A stretch of 64,000 bases of DNA from Kitasatospora kifunensis (GCF_014203855.1 NZ_JACHJV010000001.1:6014001-6078000), one strand, 5' to 3'; positions 52,257 through 62,088 are shown, counted from the stretch's first letter. Translations and numbers: made by a program. The notes: generated by a model not told the origin, from the letters alone.

Positions 52257-52760
52257 TTACCGTCCGTCCGATGTCGGCGGGGAAATGACGACGGTGACCG
52301 TGAAGTCGCGCTGGCCGGGGCGGCAGAGCAGGGCCTCGCCGCAGCTGCTGCGGGTGCTGGTCAGGCGCACGGTGGCGGCCGCTCGGGCGAGGAAGTCGGC
52401 GCTGACCGTGCCGCAGCCGGAGCCGGGGTGGCAGCCGGGGCCGGCCGAGGGGGAGGAGCGCGGGGCGCCGACGGCTGCGAGGCGGTCCGGGGCCGAGCTC
52501 TGCGGCGCGGCCCAGTACGTGCTGTGCAGCACCAGGCGCACGGTGGCGCCCGCCGGGACGGTGACGGTGGTGCCGTTGGCCGGCTCGCTCAGCGCGACGA
52601 GCGGCGCGGTCGACGCCGGCGGGGTTGACGCCGGCGGGGTTGACGCCGGCGGGGTCGCCATTGAGCGGATGGGCGGGGTCGGTGTGCCCACGGTCGAGCA
52701 GCCGGCCGCCGTCAGCAGCGCGGCCAGGCCCAGGACGGTGGTGCGGACTTGCCTGTTCAT
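52257..52760 (-). CDS. Small lipoprotein with Pro/Ser/Thr repeat
   Basis: 167 residues with a signal peptide and lipobox (LTAAGC, cysteine about residue 21). STPPA units repeated three times (12-15-bp DNA repeats at 52612-52660) follow. The rest is a beta-rich domain (GTTVTVPAGATVRLVLHSTYW, FTVTVVISPP) with four cysteines in GCHPGSGCG and SCGEALLC that could form two disulfides. It reads like a GTTVTVP-type cell-surface protein. I cannot assign a function. It is upstream of the ABC transporter genes in the same direction, separated from them by the palindrome. Confidence 0.8.
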   Translation of the reverse strand: MNRQVRTTVLGLAALLTAAGCSTVGTPTPPIRSMATPPASTPPASTPPASTAPLVALSEPANGTTVTVPAGATVRLVLHSTYWAAPQSSAPDRLAAVGAPRSSPSAGPGCHPGSGCGTVSADFLARAAATVRLTSTRSSCGEALLCRPGQRDFTVTVVISPPTSDGR

Positions 52761-52928
52761 GAGGCTGACTCCCTGCTCTGATGGGCCGGTTGACGACACG
52801 GCTCGGGGGCGGGAGTGGGACGCGCAACGGTGCCCCCGGGTTCCGGGGGCACCGTCATGTGGTTCTTGTGTTCGGTTGTGCTGCGGGGGCGGGCCACGGC
52901 CCCCGCCCCCGCAGGTTCCTGGGGTGGA

Positions 52929-54842
52929 TCAGCTGGTGGTGATCGCCGTGTCGTCGATCACGAAGCTGGTCTGCTGCGAGGAGGAGTTCTCGACGCCCGT
53001 GAACTTCAGGGTGACGGACTGGCCCGCGTAGCTGGAGAGGTCGAAGGTCTTCTGCACGTAGCCCGAGTTGGCGTTCACGTTGGAGTACGTGGCCAGGGTG
53101 GTGGAGTTGGCCTGGACCGTCAGCTTGTCAGCGGCGGTGGAGCCGGTCTTGGCGGTGTCGATGTGCAGCCAGAAGGTGAGCGAGGCCTTGCAGCCGGTCG
53201 GGACCTTGACGGTCTGCGACAGGGTGTCGGTGTGCGCGGCGCCGTAACCGTCCAGCCAGGCGTCCCACGAGCCGGAGTGGGCGGGCTCGGAGACGGTGTC
53301 GTTGTTGATGACACCGGCGGTGGCGGTCCACGGTGCGGCGGTGCCGGTCTCGAAGCCGGGGTTGCCGAGCAGCTGGCTGGCGGTGCAGCCGCCGCCGCCC
53401 GAGGTGGCCACGGTCCAGGAGAACGAGGTGCTGCCCGAAACGCCCGTGGAGTCCTTGGCGCTGACCGTCACGCTGGAGGTGCCCGCGGCGGTCGGGGTGC
53501 CGGAGATCAGGCCGGTCGAGGAGTTGATCGACAGGCCGGCCGGCAGGCCGGTGGCCGAGTAGGTCAGCGTCTGGCCCGAACCCGAGTCGGTGGCGCTGAT
53601 CTGCAGGCTGGCCGCCGTGCCGACGGTGCCGCTCTGGCTGCCGGGGTTGGTGACCGTCACGGTGTTGCCGGTCGAGCCGCCGCCCACGATCGGGTGCGAA
53701 ATGGCGCACGCGTTGGTGTCGTTGGACCAGCTGGCCTGCTCGGCGAAGGTGCCGGTGCCCATGGAGACCATGGCCGCGCCACCCGCGGTGCCGGGCGCGA
53801 GCCAGGCGCACTCGTCGGAGTTCTCCTGGCCGTTGAAGGAGCTGCCGCTCTGCTGGTTGGTCCAGCCGCCCGCCGGGAACTGGTCCGACATCATCTCGTG
53901 CCACTCGTGGCCCAGCGTCATGGTCCAGCCGTCAAGGGTGCCGGGGGAGTTGACGAAGCCGACCCCGCAGCCCGAGCCCGAGTCCATGTTGTACGGCTGG
54001 TTGCTGAACGCGAGGTCGCCGTAGGGCGAGCTGACCGCGCCGCCGGTCAGCGAGCTGTCCCCGGTGTAGTCGTGCCAGGCGCAGTACTGGCCCTGGTAGT
54101 TGTCCGGGTTGGTGCCGGTCGGCGACATGATCACGTAGTACGTGTGCCGGTTCGAGGCGGCGGTCGTGTTGCCGAAGTGGGCGGCCGCGTTGACGGCCTC
54201 CTGCCCGAGCTGGTTCCCGGTGGTGGCACTGGGCGAGGCCGCCGAGTTGTCGTACCAGACGCCGGAGAGCACGCCGCCCGCCTGGTAGGGGACGAAGCTC
54301 GCGTTGGAGGGACAACTGGTAGCGCCGGAGGCCACGTTCGGGCCGTCGCACCACTGGGTCAGGTCGGCCGACCAGAGCTCGTTGCCGGTGCCGATGCCCT
54401 TGAACATCTGCTGGGCGACCGGGGCGGCGCCGTCCGCGTCACCCGAGAAGGTGGCGTTGCCGTTGGAGTCGGTACCCTCGGTGCCCCACTGGGAGCCGTA
54501 GAACACCAGGTAGACCTGCGCGTGGCCGTCGTTGACGCCCACGCCGTTGACCCCGCCGCCGTAGGAGAGCGTCTCCGGGCCGGTCGCCGCGTTCGGCGTG
54601 GCCTGGGTGGTCGCCCACGACTTCATCTTGGCGTTCTGCTGGATGGTCGGGATCACACCGTGCCGATAGGCGTGCTGGTACGAGGGGTTGTACGGGTTCG
54701 CGGCGCTGGCGGCCGGTTGTGCGGCCGGTGCGGCCACCGCCGGGGGTGTGGCGGCGGCAAGGATGACGCCGGTGAACAGGGACAGCGACGCGAGGCCGGT
54801 CATGGCTGCTCGGGCCGTGCCACGGATGCGGGGGGTACCCAT
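52929..54842 (-). CDS. Large secreted protein, possible metallopeptidase, with Ig-like and jelly-roll domains
   Basis: 637 residues. A signal peptide ([21 protein letters not shown]) is followed by a domain of about 350 residues with [29 protein letters not shown] and [10 protein letters not shown]. An Ig-like domain of the He_PIG kind ([39 protein letters not shown]) and a C-terminal carbohydrate-binding-like jelly roll ([21 protein letters not shown]) follow. The first domain is shared with the divergent neighbour at 55468. The HEWHE and following acidic residue could bind zinc as in gluzincin-like peptidases, but the motif is not a standard HExxH. It probably acts outside the cell on polymers. 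Confidence 0.85.
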   Translation of the reverse strand: MGTPRIRGTARAAMTGLASLSLFTGVILAAATPPAVAAPAAQPAASAANPYNPSYQHAYRHGVIPTIQQNAKMKSWATTQATPNAATGPETLSYGGGVNGVGVNDGHAQVYLVFYGSQWGTEGTDSNGNATFSGDADGAAPVAQQMFKGIGTGNELWSADLTQWCDGPNVASGATSCPSNASFVPYQAGGVLSGVWYDNSAASPSATTGNQLGQEAVNAAAHFGNTTAASNRHTYYVIMSPTGTNPDNYQGQYCAWHDYTGDSSLTGGAVSSPYGDLAFSNQPYNMDSGSGCGVGFVNSPGTLDGWTMTLGHEWHEMMSDQFPAGGWTNQQSGSSFNGQENSDECAWLAPGTAGGAAMVSMGTGTFAEQASWSNDTNACAISHPIVGGGSTGNTVTVTNPGSQSGTVGTAASLQISATDSGSGQTLTYSATGLPAGLSINSSTGLISGTPTAAGTSSVTVSAKDSTGVSGSTSFSWTVATSGGGGCTASQLLGNPGFETGTAAPWTATAGVINNDTVSEPAHSGSWDAWLDGYGAAHTDTLSQTVKVPTGCKASLTFWLHIDTAKTGSTAADKLTVQANSTTLATYSNVNANSGYVQKTFDLSSYAGQSVTLKFTGVENSSSQQTSFVIDDTAITTS

Positions 54843-55467
54843 GTGTGGGGGAATCCTCTCTGCTGCAGATCGCCCGCCGCTGGTCGGCTGCGGGCGGTCG
54901 GCTTGGGGGACAGGGCAGTTGGGCGCACCGATGCCGCCAGGACACCTTGTGCGACTGGGACGGGGGGAGCGATCGCCACGAAGTGCCGTCCAGCGCGGGA
55001 GCTGCTGGCAGCGGGGGATCTTCGAGCACGGCGTAGCGATCCGCGGAGCTCTCGTCCCGCTCCGGCGGGTGGTACCAACCGTGGTGACACGCACGGTGTT
55101 TGGCGGTCTGACAGGCGGTGTGCCGTTGCTGGCGTGAAGCAAAACAGAGTTGGCATACACGGGTCAACGGCTCGCGCAGCACAAGGGCGGCGAGTGCCGA
55201 CATTCAGAGGCTGCTGAGAAGTTCTCAGAAATCGAGGCCGGATGGACTCCGGTTGGTGGACCAAGTTCAGAGGATTCTCAGAGGAAGGGAGATCTGTCGG
55301 GGCGTCGGCTGCCACGCCAGTATTGGCAGGGCCACGTCGGCCCAGGTACCGGTGCGCCGGACCGGGGCGAGGTGACCGATCGGCATCCCCTCATGCCCTG
55401 CTCCCGCAAGCTCTGCTCCACTCGCGCTCCGCTCCACTCGCGCCCTGCTCCAGGAGGCCATCCCCAC
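54843..55467. other. Long divergent gap between the two secreted proteins
   Basis: 625 bases without a credible gene, between two divergent relatives. It should hold two promoters. A ribosome binding site CAGGAGGCC stands just before the ATG at 55468. I see no clear shared operator; GAGAAGTTCTCAGA (55218-55231) and AGGATTCTCAGAGG (55270-55283) share TTCTCAGA and could be a duplicated site. Confidence 0.5.
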
Positions 55468-56415
55468 ATGCGCATTCGCCCCTTCAGCACCAAGGCTCGG
55501 GCCTTGGGCCTGCTCTCCCTCGCGGTCCTCGGCGCCGGCTCCTTCGCCGAGGCCGGTACGGCCGCCGCCTCCCCCGCGCTCGGGCACTACGGGGCCAAGC
55601 CGATCCACCAGCAGGCCCAACCCGCCGCCCGCGCCCAGGCGACGGTGAGCAACACGCTCAGCGTCGACTCGGCGGGTACCCAGGGTGTGGTGTCGCCCAA
55701 GCCCAAGGTGTACCTGGTCTTCTGGGGCTCGCAGTGGTCCAAGGACCCGGCCGGGGTGGCGCCCGACCTGCAGAACATGTTCAAGGGCCTGTACGGCAGC
55801 AAGGACACCTGGGGCACGATCCTCGACCAGTACTGCGAGGGTGTGGCCAAGGGCACCACCACCTGCGGGACTTCGGGTACCCACGTCACCCACCCGAGCA
55901 GCACGCCGCTGGCCGGCACCTGGTTCGACAAGACGGCCGCCGCGCCCACCAACGCCACCGCCGCGCAGATCGCCGCCGAGGCCACGAAGGCGGCGGCGCA
56001 CTTCGGCAACACCACCCAGGCGCCCAACCTGAACGCCCAGTACGTGGTGGTCTCGGCGACCGGCACCCACCCGGACGGCTTCCCGAGCAGCGGCTTCTGC
56101 GCCTGGCACGACTTCACCACCTCGTCCTACGGCAAGCTCGCCTACACCAACCTGCCCTACGTCCCGGACACCGGCGCGGGCGGCTGCACCACCTTCACCG
56201 ACGGCCGCCTGCTCTCGGGCCTGGAGTCCACCGAGACACACGAATACGCCGAGACGGTCACCGACTTCTGGCCCAGCATCGGCTGGAACGGCGGCAACGG
56301 TGAGATCGGTGACGAGTGCGAGAACATGGACGCCTACGTGACCCTGAGCACCGGCACCTTCGACCTGCAGGGCCTGTGGTCGAACAGCGCCAACAAGTGC
56401 GTGACCAAGGGCTGA
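55468..56415 (+). CDS. Secreted protein, short relative of the neighbour at 52929
   Basis: 315 residues. A signal peptide (TKARALGLLSLAVLGAGSFAEAGTAAA) is followed by a domain matching the first domain of the divergent protein: [38 protein letters not shown], and the motif ETHEYAETVTD in the place of [10 protein letters not shown]. The close is GEIGDECENMDAY, LWSNSANKCV. It lacks the Ig-like and jelly-roll parts. The H-E-x-x-E and following Asp are the only candidate catalytic or metal-binding residues that I see. A terminator follows at 56435. Confidence 0.87.
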   Translation: MRIRPFSTKARALGLLSLAVLGAGSFAEAGTAAASPALGHYGAKPIHQQAQPAARAQATVSNTLSVDSAGTQGVVSPKPKVYLVFWGSQWSKDPAGVAPDLQNMFKGLYGSKDTWGTILDQYCEGVAKGTTTCGTSGTHVTHPSSTPLAGTWFDKTAAAPTNATAAQIAAEATKAAAHFGNTTQAPNLNAQYVVVSATGTHPDGFPSSGFCAWHDFTTSSYGKLAYTNLPYVPDTGAGGCTTFTDGRLLSGLESTETHEYAETVTDFWPSIGWNGGNGEIGDECENMDAYVTLSTGTFDLQGLWSNSANKCVTKG

Positions 56416-56434
56416 TGGCAGTTCAGTAACACCA

Positions 56435-56467
56435 CGCTCCGCCCGGCGCGGGGGACCGGGCGGAGCG
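56435..56467 (+). terminator. Terminator after the short secreted protein
   Basis: Perfect 12-bp stem (CGCTCCGCCCGG with CCGGGCGGAGCG) and 9-base loop, 19 bases after the stop at 56415 and 34 bases before the end of the convergent lanthipeptide operon. Confidence 0.8.
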
Positions 56468-56501
56468 GGTGGAGCGGGTGTCGGGCGAGTAACGGCCGTG
56501 C

Positions 56502-56702
56502 CTACACAGCTGCTTGCGCACCTGGCTCGTCGAGGAGCCTGAACTCGCCGTTCGCGATGGCGTCGGCCAACTCTGTGCGTCGGGCGAGCTTCACTGCGTC
56601 GAGCGAGGCGGTGGTCACGGTAGCGACCTGGGTCGTGGTGCCGAACAAGCGCCGAGCCTCGGCGAGGAGGTCGTCGTCGTGGCCGAGGACGGTACGAGTC
56701 AT
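56502..56702 (-). CDS. VapB-like small protein (orphan antitoxin-like), end of lanthipeptide operon
   Basis: 66 residues: LGHDDDLLAEARRLFGTTTQVATVTTASLDAVKLARRTEL and so on. The pattern D-x-x-L-L-x-x-A-x-x-x-F-G-T-T-T followed by a T-V-x-x-A-L helix is that of VapB-type antitoxins. The start overlaps the stop of the FxLD methyltransferase (ATGA). No VapC toxin follows; the next gene converges. It may be a regulator of the cluster, or a leftover. The overlap argues for a retained role. Confidence 0.7.
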   Translation of the reverse strand: MTRTVLGHDDDLLAEARRLFGTTTQVATVTTASLDAVKLARRTELADAIANGEFRLLDEPGAQAAV

Positions 56703-57895
56703 GAGTAGGCGAAGGCCAACCGAGCTCCGGGCTTGTCCACGACGTAGACCCCGCCGAGCACCTCGTCGGCGATGCCTGCTGGGTAGGCGGTGATGACCGG
56801 CACGGCCTCGCGGTCCTTGTCCCAGGTGCGGATAGCCTCACACAGGCGGTCGGCGAGGTGCTGCCCGGTGGGTCCGTGCCAGGTGGCGGTCAGTTCCCAG
56901 CGGGGTTCGGTGGGCAGCCTCCGCTTCGTCAGGTAGACCAGCGAGTCGCCATCGACAAGGGCTGGGCTGCGTACGGGGATCGCAGGAGAGCACAGGCCGC
57001 TGTCCACGGCTGCCCGCTCGGCAGCGATCCGGCAGGTTGCCGGGTCGGTGGCGGCCAAACGGAGCCAGATCCCGTCGAAGGGGTCCATGCCGCCCACCGT
57101 CACCCCCGAGCCCTGGACCGTCCCGGGCAGTGCGAGGACACCTTGCAGTGCGTCCGGGTCAATGGCCTGGTCCTTGTCCCAGTAGAGCGTCACCAGCGCG
57201 TCCGGGTCGATGGCGCCGGTCAGTTCGCCGTCGTGGCCGATCATCGGCACGAAGCCGCACAAGATCGCCGAGTCGGACACCAGCAGGTCGCTTTGCCGGA
57301 TGAACGCGATGCTGCGGGTCTGGCCACGCCACCGCAGCGGCACCACGAGTCGGCCGCCGTCGGCGAGTTGGTCGTGCCAGGCCCAGGGGAGGTCCCACGC
57401 CCCCACGGTGACGACGATCCCGGCGAAGGGGGCGTACTCCGGGCTTCCCAGCGAGCCGTCACGGCTCAGGACGCGCACGCGCTGGTAGCCAGTGGCGTCC
57501 AGCCTGCGGCGGGCGTGGGCAGTCACGTCCAGGTCGATGTCGATGGTCGTCATGTCGCCTTCGGGGCCGACGATGTGAGCCAGCAGCGCGGCGTTGTAGC
57601 CGGTCCCGGCGCCGATCTCCGCCACCCGGTCGCCGGGCCGGGCGTCGAGCTGGACCAGCATGTCCCCGACCAGGGACGGCACCGAAGCACAACTGAGTGC
57701 CAGGCCGCCGGCAGGGTTCTCCTTGATGGTCACGGCCTCATCGGCGTACGCCTTTTCGATCGTGGCTCCGGGGACGAACTCGTGGCGCGGGACGGTCCGC
57801 ATGGCCTCTTCCACGGCCGGGGTCAGGTGATGTCCAGTCAGGATGCTGTCCACCATGCGGTTGCGCACGTCTTCCGGTGATGAGGCAGTGGTCAC
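56699..57895 (-). CDS. FxLD-system methyltransferase (isoaspartate methyltransferase-like)
   Basis: 398 residues from a GTG with AAAGGACC upstream. The first 200 residues are a protein-L-isoaspartate methyltransferase domain: VPRHEFVPG, the SAM loop VAEIGAGTGYNAALLA, an acidic end in TTIDIDLDVT, and HDQLADGGRLVVPL. The C-terminal 190 residues are an extension found in the methyltransferases of FxLD lanthipeptide clusters. Relatives in lanthipeptide loci methylate aspartate and lead to aspartimide/isoaspartate, so a similar change of an acidic residue in the precursor is likely. It follows the LanC-like gene by 27 bases. Confidence 0.9.
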   Translation of the reverse strand: MTTASSPEDVRNRMVDSILTGHHLTPAVEEAMRTVPRHEFVPGATIEKAYADEAVTIKENPAGGLALSCASVPSLVGDMLVQLDARPGDRVAEIGAGTGYNAALLAHIVGPEGDMTTIDIDLDVTAHARRRLDATGYQRVRVLSRDGSLGSPEYAPFAGIVVTVGAWDLPWAWHDQLADGGRLVVPLRWRGQTRSIAFIRQSDLLVSDSAILCGFVPMIGHDGELTGAIDPDALVTLYWDKDQAIDPDALQGVLALPGTVQGSGVTVGGMDPFDGIWLRLAATDPATCRIAAERAAVDSGLCSPAIPVRSPALVDGDSLVYLTKRRLPTEPRWELTATWHGPTGQHLADRLCEAIRTWDKDREAVPVITAYPAGIADEVLGGVYVVDKPGARLAFAYS

Positions 57896-57922
57896 TTCGG
57901 TCCTTTCGGGGGCGGGGCGGGA

Positions 57923-59098
57923 TCAGCCGGCCAGCAGGAGGCAGGTGTCCCAGGTGTGAGGGGCCGCGGAGGTGGCCGCGGTGGCGAGCTGGGCCAGGTC
58001 GAGTCCGGCGGTGCCTTCCAGCAGCCCGGAGCCTTCCAGCGAGGGGCCGTCCAGGGCGACCCGGTCCAGCAGCGCGGTCAGACGGGGCAGTTGGTCGCAA
58101 AGCCGGCCGTCGTCGCTGTCGGCCGCAGAGCGCCGCACCGTCTGGACGACTCCGGCCAGGCCGTGGCAGAGCGACAGGTCGGTGAGCTGGTCCAGCTGTG
58201 CGGGGTCGCTGACGCACTGGGCGAGCGTGTCCTGTGCCGCGCGCTGGCGCATGGTGTCGCCCAGGGCCAGAGCGGCGAGTTGCTGGGCGCGAGCCAGCCC
58301 GGGGGTTCCGTAGCACCAGGACGGCCGTTGGGGGCCGCGCTGGCGGACCCCTCCGGCACGCCACTCCGGCAACGAGATCATGCCCGGCCACCAACGGTGT
58401 ACGGAGCTGTCGCAGACCCACAAGTCGAGCCATGCGCAGACCCGTTCGACCGCTTCTGGCTGCCCGCCTACGACGACATTGTGTCTCATCGCAGTTGACA
58501 GTAGTGCCAGCGGACCGGCGATTCCGTGGGCCATGCCGATGTTGCCGTGCCCACCGGGCCAGCGGTGGTCCGGCCGGTCGGCCGGTCCGTTGCGGGACCA
58601 CCAGCCGGGCAGTAACTCGCCCTCGTCTTTCACGGGTTCGGTCAGGCGGACCAGGTAGGCGAGTACGTCCCGCAGCAGGTTGCCGCCGCCGTAGCGGTGC
58701 AGCAAGTAGACGCCGATCCCGGTCAGCCCGCTGATCAGGTCCCACTCTCGAAGCTCCGGCAGGCGTCCGGCGTCGAGCCGCTGGTACGCGCGCTCCAGCC
58801 GCTGGCTGGTGAGGGTATCGACGGTGGTGTCCAGCGTGGCCATGGCCTGTGCTGCGCCCTGTCCGGCGCTGTGCAGGGCGAACGCGACGGCCGGGGCGCC
58901 CCGGAAGAGGCCGCAGTCGGCGGGATCGGCGGTAACCGGACTGCGGAGCATGGCGGCGGCCCACTGCCGAGCGCTCGCCCACTCACCGCGACCGGCGCGG
59001 GCGTACATGATGTGGCGCAGGATGATGCCGGGGGCCCCAGCGGCCAGGTTCTCGTTCCACCGGGGCTCGGGGTCGAGTGACGGCGGCGCGGTGATCAC
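57923..59098 (-). CDS. LanC-like lanthipeptide cyclase
   Basis: 391 residues from a GTG that overlaps the stop of the dehydratase gene. The alpha-barrel LanC motifs are present: GLTGIGVYLL, GMAHGIAGPLALL, the zinc ligands in SWCYGTPG and SLCHGLAG, and the last GSGLLEGTAGLDLA. It should join cysteine thiols of the precursor to dehydrated Ser/Thr, making lanthionine rings. Position, direction and overlap place it between dehydratase and methyltransferase in the same operon. Confidence 0.92.
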   Translation of the reverse strand: MITAPPSLDPEPRWNENLAAGAPGIILRHIMYARAGRGEWASARQWAAAMLRSPVTADPADCGLFRGAPAVAFALHSAGQGAAQAMATLDTTVDTLTSQRLERAYQRLDAGRLPELREWDLISGLTGIGVYLLHRYGGGNLLRDVLAYLVRLTEPVKDEGELLPGWWSRNGPADRPDHRWPGGHGNIGMAHGIAGPLALLSTAMRHNVVVGGQPEAVERVCAWLDLWVCDSSVHRWWPGMISLPEWRAGGVRQRGPQRPSWCYGTPGLARAQQLAALALGDTMRQRAAQDTLAQCVSDPAQLDQLTDLSLCHGLAGVVQTVRRSAADSDDGRLCDQLPRLTALLDRVALDGPSLEGSGLLEGTAGLDLAQLATAATSAAPHTWDTCLLLAG

Positions 59099-62088
59099 GG
59101 CCGCGCTCCGGCCTGCGCGCGGCAGGCGCGGGCCGCCTGGCGGGCCAAGTAGCGGGCCGCCGTCTCGCTGTCCGAGTTGATGCCGACCATCCGGTTGTGG
59201 TGCATGTGCAGCAGGCACTCAAGGACCGAGCCGGCATCCATGTGCTCGGGGAGCTGGCGGCGGTAGGCGGCCAGGGCTTCGGTACGGGCCCGCCTGGCGT
59301 CGGCGATACCCGCCCAGCCGGGCAGGTCTTCCATACCCCTGGAGAAGGCCAGACGGACGGCTTGGTTCGCCGTCTCCCGGTCCACCACAGTCCCCGGCAC
59401 GGGCCGCTCGGAGAGCCAGTCCAGCAAGCCATCAGGACCGAGGAACCCGTTCGTGATGTCCAGCATGTTGACCGCGACCAAGGCGGTCGGCCGGATGAGG
59501 GCCGGAGCAATGTAGCGAAGTTGGGCAGCGGCTACCTTGGAGTCAGCGACGAACACGGCCTCCGCCGCATCCATGGCCGGGCCCTCGCCGTAGCGGCCGT
59601 TCTCGGGGCGGTAGGCGTCGAAGAGCAGCCCACCGGCCACACCGGCGGACCGCATCACCTGGGCCCATCGGGCGAGCACCTGCAGGTACTCACCCAGCCG
59701 GTCGGGTTCGGGGGCTCGGAGACGTAGCCGCAGGTGGTCGCTCTCGTGCGCGCTGCGGTAGCGGATGAACCAGGAAGGCGGTTCGTCGAGAGCGGCCAGC
59801 AGGCGGGGCAGGTACAGGGTGATGATCTCGCCGAACCGCTCGGGGTGGGTGGGGATCTTCACATTGAGCCAGCGGGCCTCGGGAGCTCCGGGAAGCGGGC
59901 CGTGCTCGCGGGGGTGGGTCTGCGACAGCGGCCAGGCCAGAGTCTGCGGCTCCGCTGGGCCGATTGCGGCCAAGGGCATGGCGATCTCGTGGGCGTGGCC
60001 GCCGATCCAGCCGTAATGGTCCGGCTCCGCAGTCTCCGTCAACAGGGCGTCGCCGTGGCGCGCGAGGTGGGCGCGCAGGATCTCCAGGTGGATCGGCTCG
60101 GTCAGGGTCAGCCGTAAGGTGCGGTCGTCGTCGCGCAGTTCGACCGTGGCGGGGCACCGCCACCGCTCGCGCCACCGGTCGAAGTCGGGCAGGTCGGCGG
60201 CGGTCAGGAACCAGCGAGCCGGGCTCAGGATCGCGCGTCCGTAGCGCACCCGGGGCAGGTACGGCAGACGCATCGCAAGTGGCCCCCAGTCGAAGCCGGT
60301 CCACGACGCGGTGAAGGCGCGCGGTAGGTGTGCGAGGAACCGCGCGATCGGGGAGGTCTGCTTGTCTAGGGCCAGCGCGTGGAACACCTGCGGTTCGACC
60401 ACGCGGCGCCGCGAGACGCTGACCAGGTGCAGGCGGTCGCGGGTCGCGGTGACCGCCAGGTCATCCACCGGGATGTTCTGGGCGTCCTGCGCTGGGCGGT
60501 GCTCGCCCAGCGAGATGATGTGCGGCAGGTAGGCCGGGATGCGGACGACGTTCTCGGCGTGGGGGTAGAGCGGTGGGAAGGTCAGTTGCGCGGGCAGTGC
60601 GCCTTCCACGGCAGTCGGCACGGCCTGGTAGACCTCGGCGAGGCCCGACCCGGTGGCGGCAGTGGTGAAGCGGGAGGTGAGGGTTCCGGCGGAGCGGGCC
60701 GGGGCGATGCTCAGCGTGTACTCGCCGCTGTCCAGGGTCTGTGTGCTGGTCGCGTGGATGCGTGCGGCCATCTCCACGTGCGGCGGGATTCGGCTCTCAT
60801 CGAAGCGGCTGCCCGCGGTCAGCGCGGTGATCTTCTCGTCCGTCAGGACGATCTCCCGGGTGTCGTCGGCCATGGCTTGCCAGGCCAGGGCCAGCAGTCG
60901 GGCGTCCCGCTCGGACGCCGGCCGAGTCGGTGGGGCCATGGTGCTGCCCGGGTAGTCGGCCGGGTAGCCCAGACCGGTGGCCGGGTCCAGCAGGTCGGTC
61001 AGGGGCACGAGTGTGCCCGTGCTGTAGCGCTCCCAGAACGCCGTCAGGTAGTCCTGCCAGACGGGGTCCCCGGTCGGTTGCCGGGTAAGCCTTACGAGGG
61101 CGTCGGCGGCCCGCTCCAGTTCACCGGCGACGTGGCTGGGCACCTGCACGTCGCAGTCGAGTTCGAGGTCCACCGCCAGCGGCGTACGTCCCGCGTGGGA
61201 CATGTCCCGCATGCGGTGCGCGATCTCGGCCCGGCCGCTGCCGGCGCGGTCGTTGTGGCGGAGGAGGTCATCGCGGACCGCTTCGATGCCGTGCAGGGGT
61301 GCCGCGACATCGGGAAGGTCGGCGGCCCCGGCCCGGGTGAGCCGGTCGATCACGTGGGCCAGGGGATCGGTCACGGTGAGCGGGGCCCGCAGGCAGGTGA
61401 TCAGGAATCCCTGCTGCACCAACTCGGTCAGCAGGGTGGCGACTTTTACCCGGTCGGTCCGGAGGGACTCGGCGAGCTTGTCGGCCAAGTCGCCGAAGAC
61501 GACCGGCGACTCGGCCATCTCGCGCACGGAGCGGACCACGGTGCTGTGCCGGATGCTGACCCGGTTCGGGCCTCCGCTCGGGATTTGGAGCCGGTGGCCG
61601 CGCTGGGAGGCCAGGTTGTTGAACACCACTGCCAGCCGCTCCAGTAACTCGGGGCATGCTTCCATCGCGTCAACGATGCTCGCCAGCCATTGCGTGTCGA
61701 CCCGGGCCACCGGGCGGTGGTCGCTGCCCCACCGCACCCGGCTGGCTGATCCGGTCGTCGCGCGGGCGACTCCGGCGAACAAGCCGAACGGCGTGGGACG
61801 GCCGGTGGAGCGAAGCAGGTAGCGGGTCAGCGAGACAGTGGCGCGGCGAACCTGCTTGGGCGAGCCGCCGCCCTGCCCGATGGTGTCGATGCGGTCGGCC
61901 AGTGCACAACTCGCGTCGCGGACCGCATCGGCCGTGCCGGGGCGCGACCAGGCCGTTCGGAGCCAGTCGTAGCACGCCTTCGTGTCGGACAGGTTAGGCC
62001 AGTGATCGGGGGTGCTGGTCATCGGAGCGACCGCTGCCCGCAGCAGGGCGGCGCCGGAGTGCTGGTAGAGCGTGATTCTGTCGGGCAC
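59095..62088 (-). CDS. LanB-like lantibiotic dehydratase
   Basis: 997 residues from a GTG with GGAGGAAC upstream. The N-terminal glutamylation domain shows LTRYLLRSTGRPTPFGLFAGVA (the R-P-T-P-F-G-L signature) and a long middle domain including FLAHLPRAFTA. The C-terminal elimination domain has WFIRYRSAHESDHLRLRL and GLLFDAYRPENGRYGEG. Such enzymes glutamylate Ser/Thr with Glu-tRNA and eliminate it to give Dha/Dhb. It is full length and intact. It follows the precursor gene behind a hairpin at 62119 that may lower its expression. Confidence 0.93.
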   Translation of the reverse strand: MPDRITLYQHSGAALLRAAVAPMTSTPDHWPNLSDTKACYDWLRTAWSRPGTADAVRDASCALADRIDTIGQGGGSPKQVRRATVSLTRYLLRSTGRPTPFGLFAGVARATTGSASRVRWGSDHRPVARVDTQWLASIVDAMEACPELLERLAVVFNNLASQRGHRLQIPSGGPNRVSIRHSTVVRSVREMAESPVVFGDLADKLAESLRTDRVKVATLLTELVQQGFLITCLRAPLTVTDPLAHVIDRLTRAGAADLPDVAAPLHGIEAVRDDLLRHNDRAGSGRAEIAHRMRDMSHAGRTPLAVDLELDCDVQVPSHVAGELERAADALVRLTRQPTGDPVWQDYLTAFWERYSTGTLVPLTDLLDPATGLGYPADYPGSTMAPPTRPASERDARLLALAWQAMADDTREIVLTDEKITALTAGSRFDESRIPPHVEMAARIHATSTQTLDSGEYTLSIAPARSAGTLTSRFTTAATGSGLAEVYQAVPTAVEGALPAQLTFPPLYPHAENVVRIPAYLPHIISLGEHRPAQDAQNIPVDDLAVTATRDRLHLVSVSRRRVVEPQVFHALALDKQTSPIARFLAHLPRAFTASWTGFDWGPLAMRLPYLPRVRYGRAILSPARWFLTAADLPDFDRWRERWRCPATVELRDDDRTLRLTLTEPIHLEILRAHLARHGDALLTETAEPDHYGWIGGHAHEIAMPLAAIGPAEPQTLAWPLSQTHPREHGPLPGAPEARWLNVKIPTHPERFGEIITLYLPRLLAALDEPPSWFIRYRSAHESDHLRLRLRAPEPDRLGEYLQVLARWAQVMRSAGVAGGLLFDAYRPENGRYGEGPAMDAAEAVFVADSKVAAAQLRYIAPALIRPTALVAVNMLDITNGFLGPDGLLDWLSERPVPGTVVDRETANQAVRLAFSRGMEDLPGWAGIADARRARTEALAAYRRQLPEHMDAGSVLECLLHMHHNRMVGINSDSETAARYLARQAARACRAQAGARP

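Noticed and set aside
54800-55315. Minus-strand frame of 171 codons in the divergent gap
   Set aside because: Composition is Pro/Arg/Ser-rich without domain, and it overlaps the promoter region of two genes with good starts.
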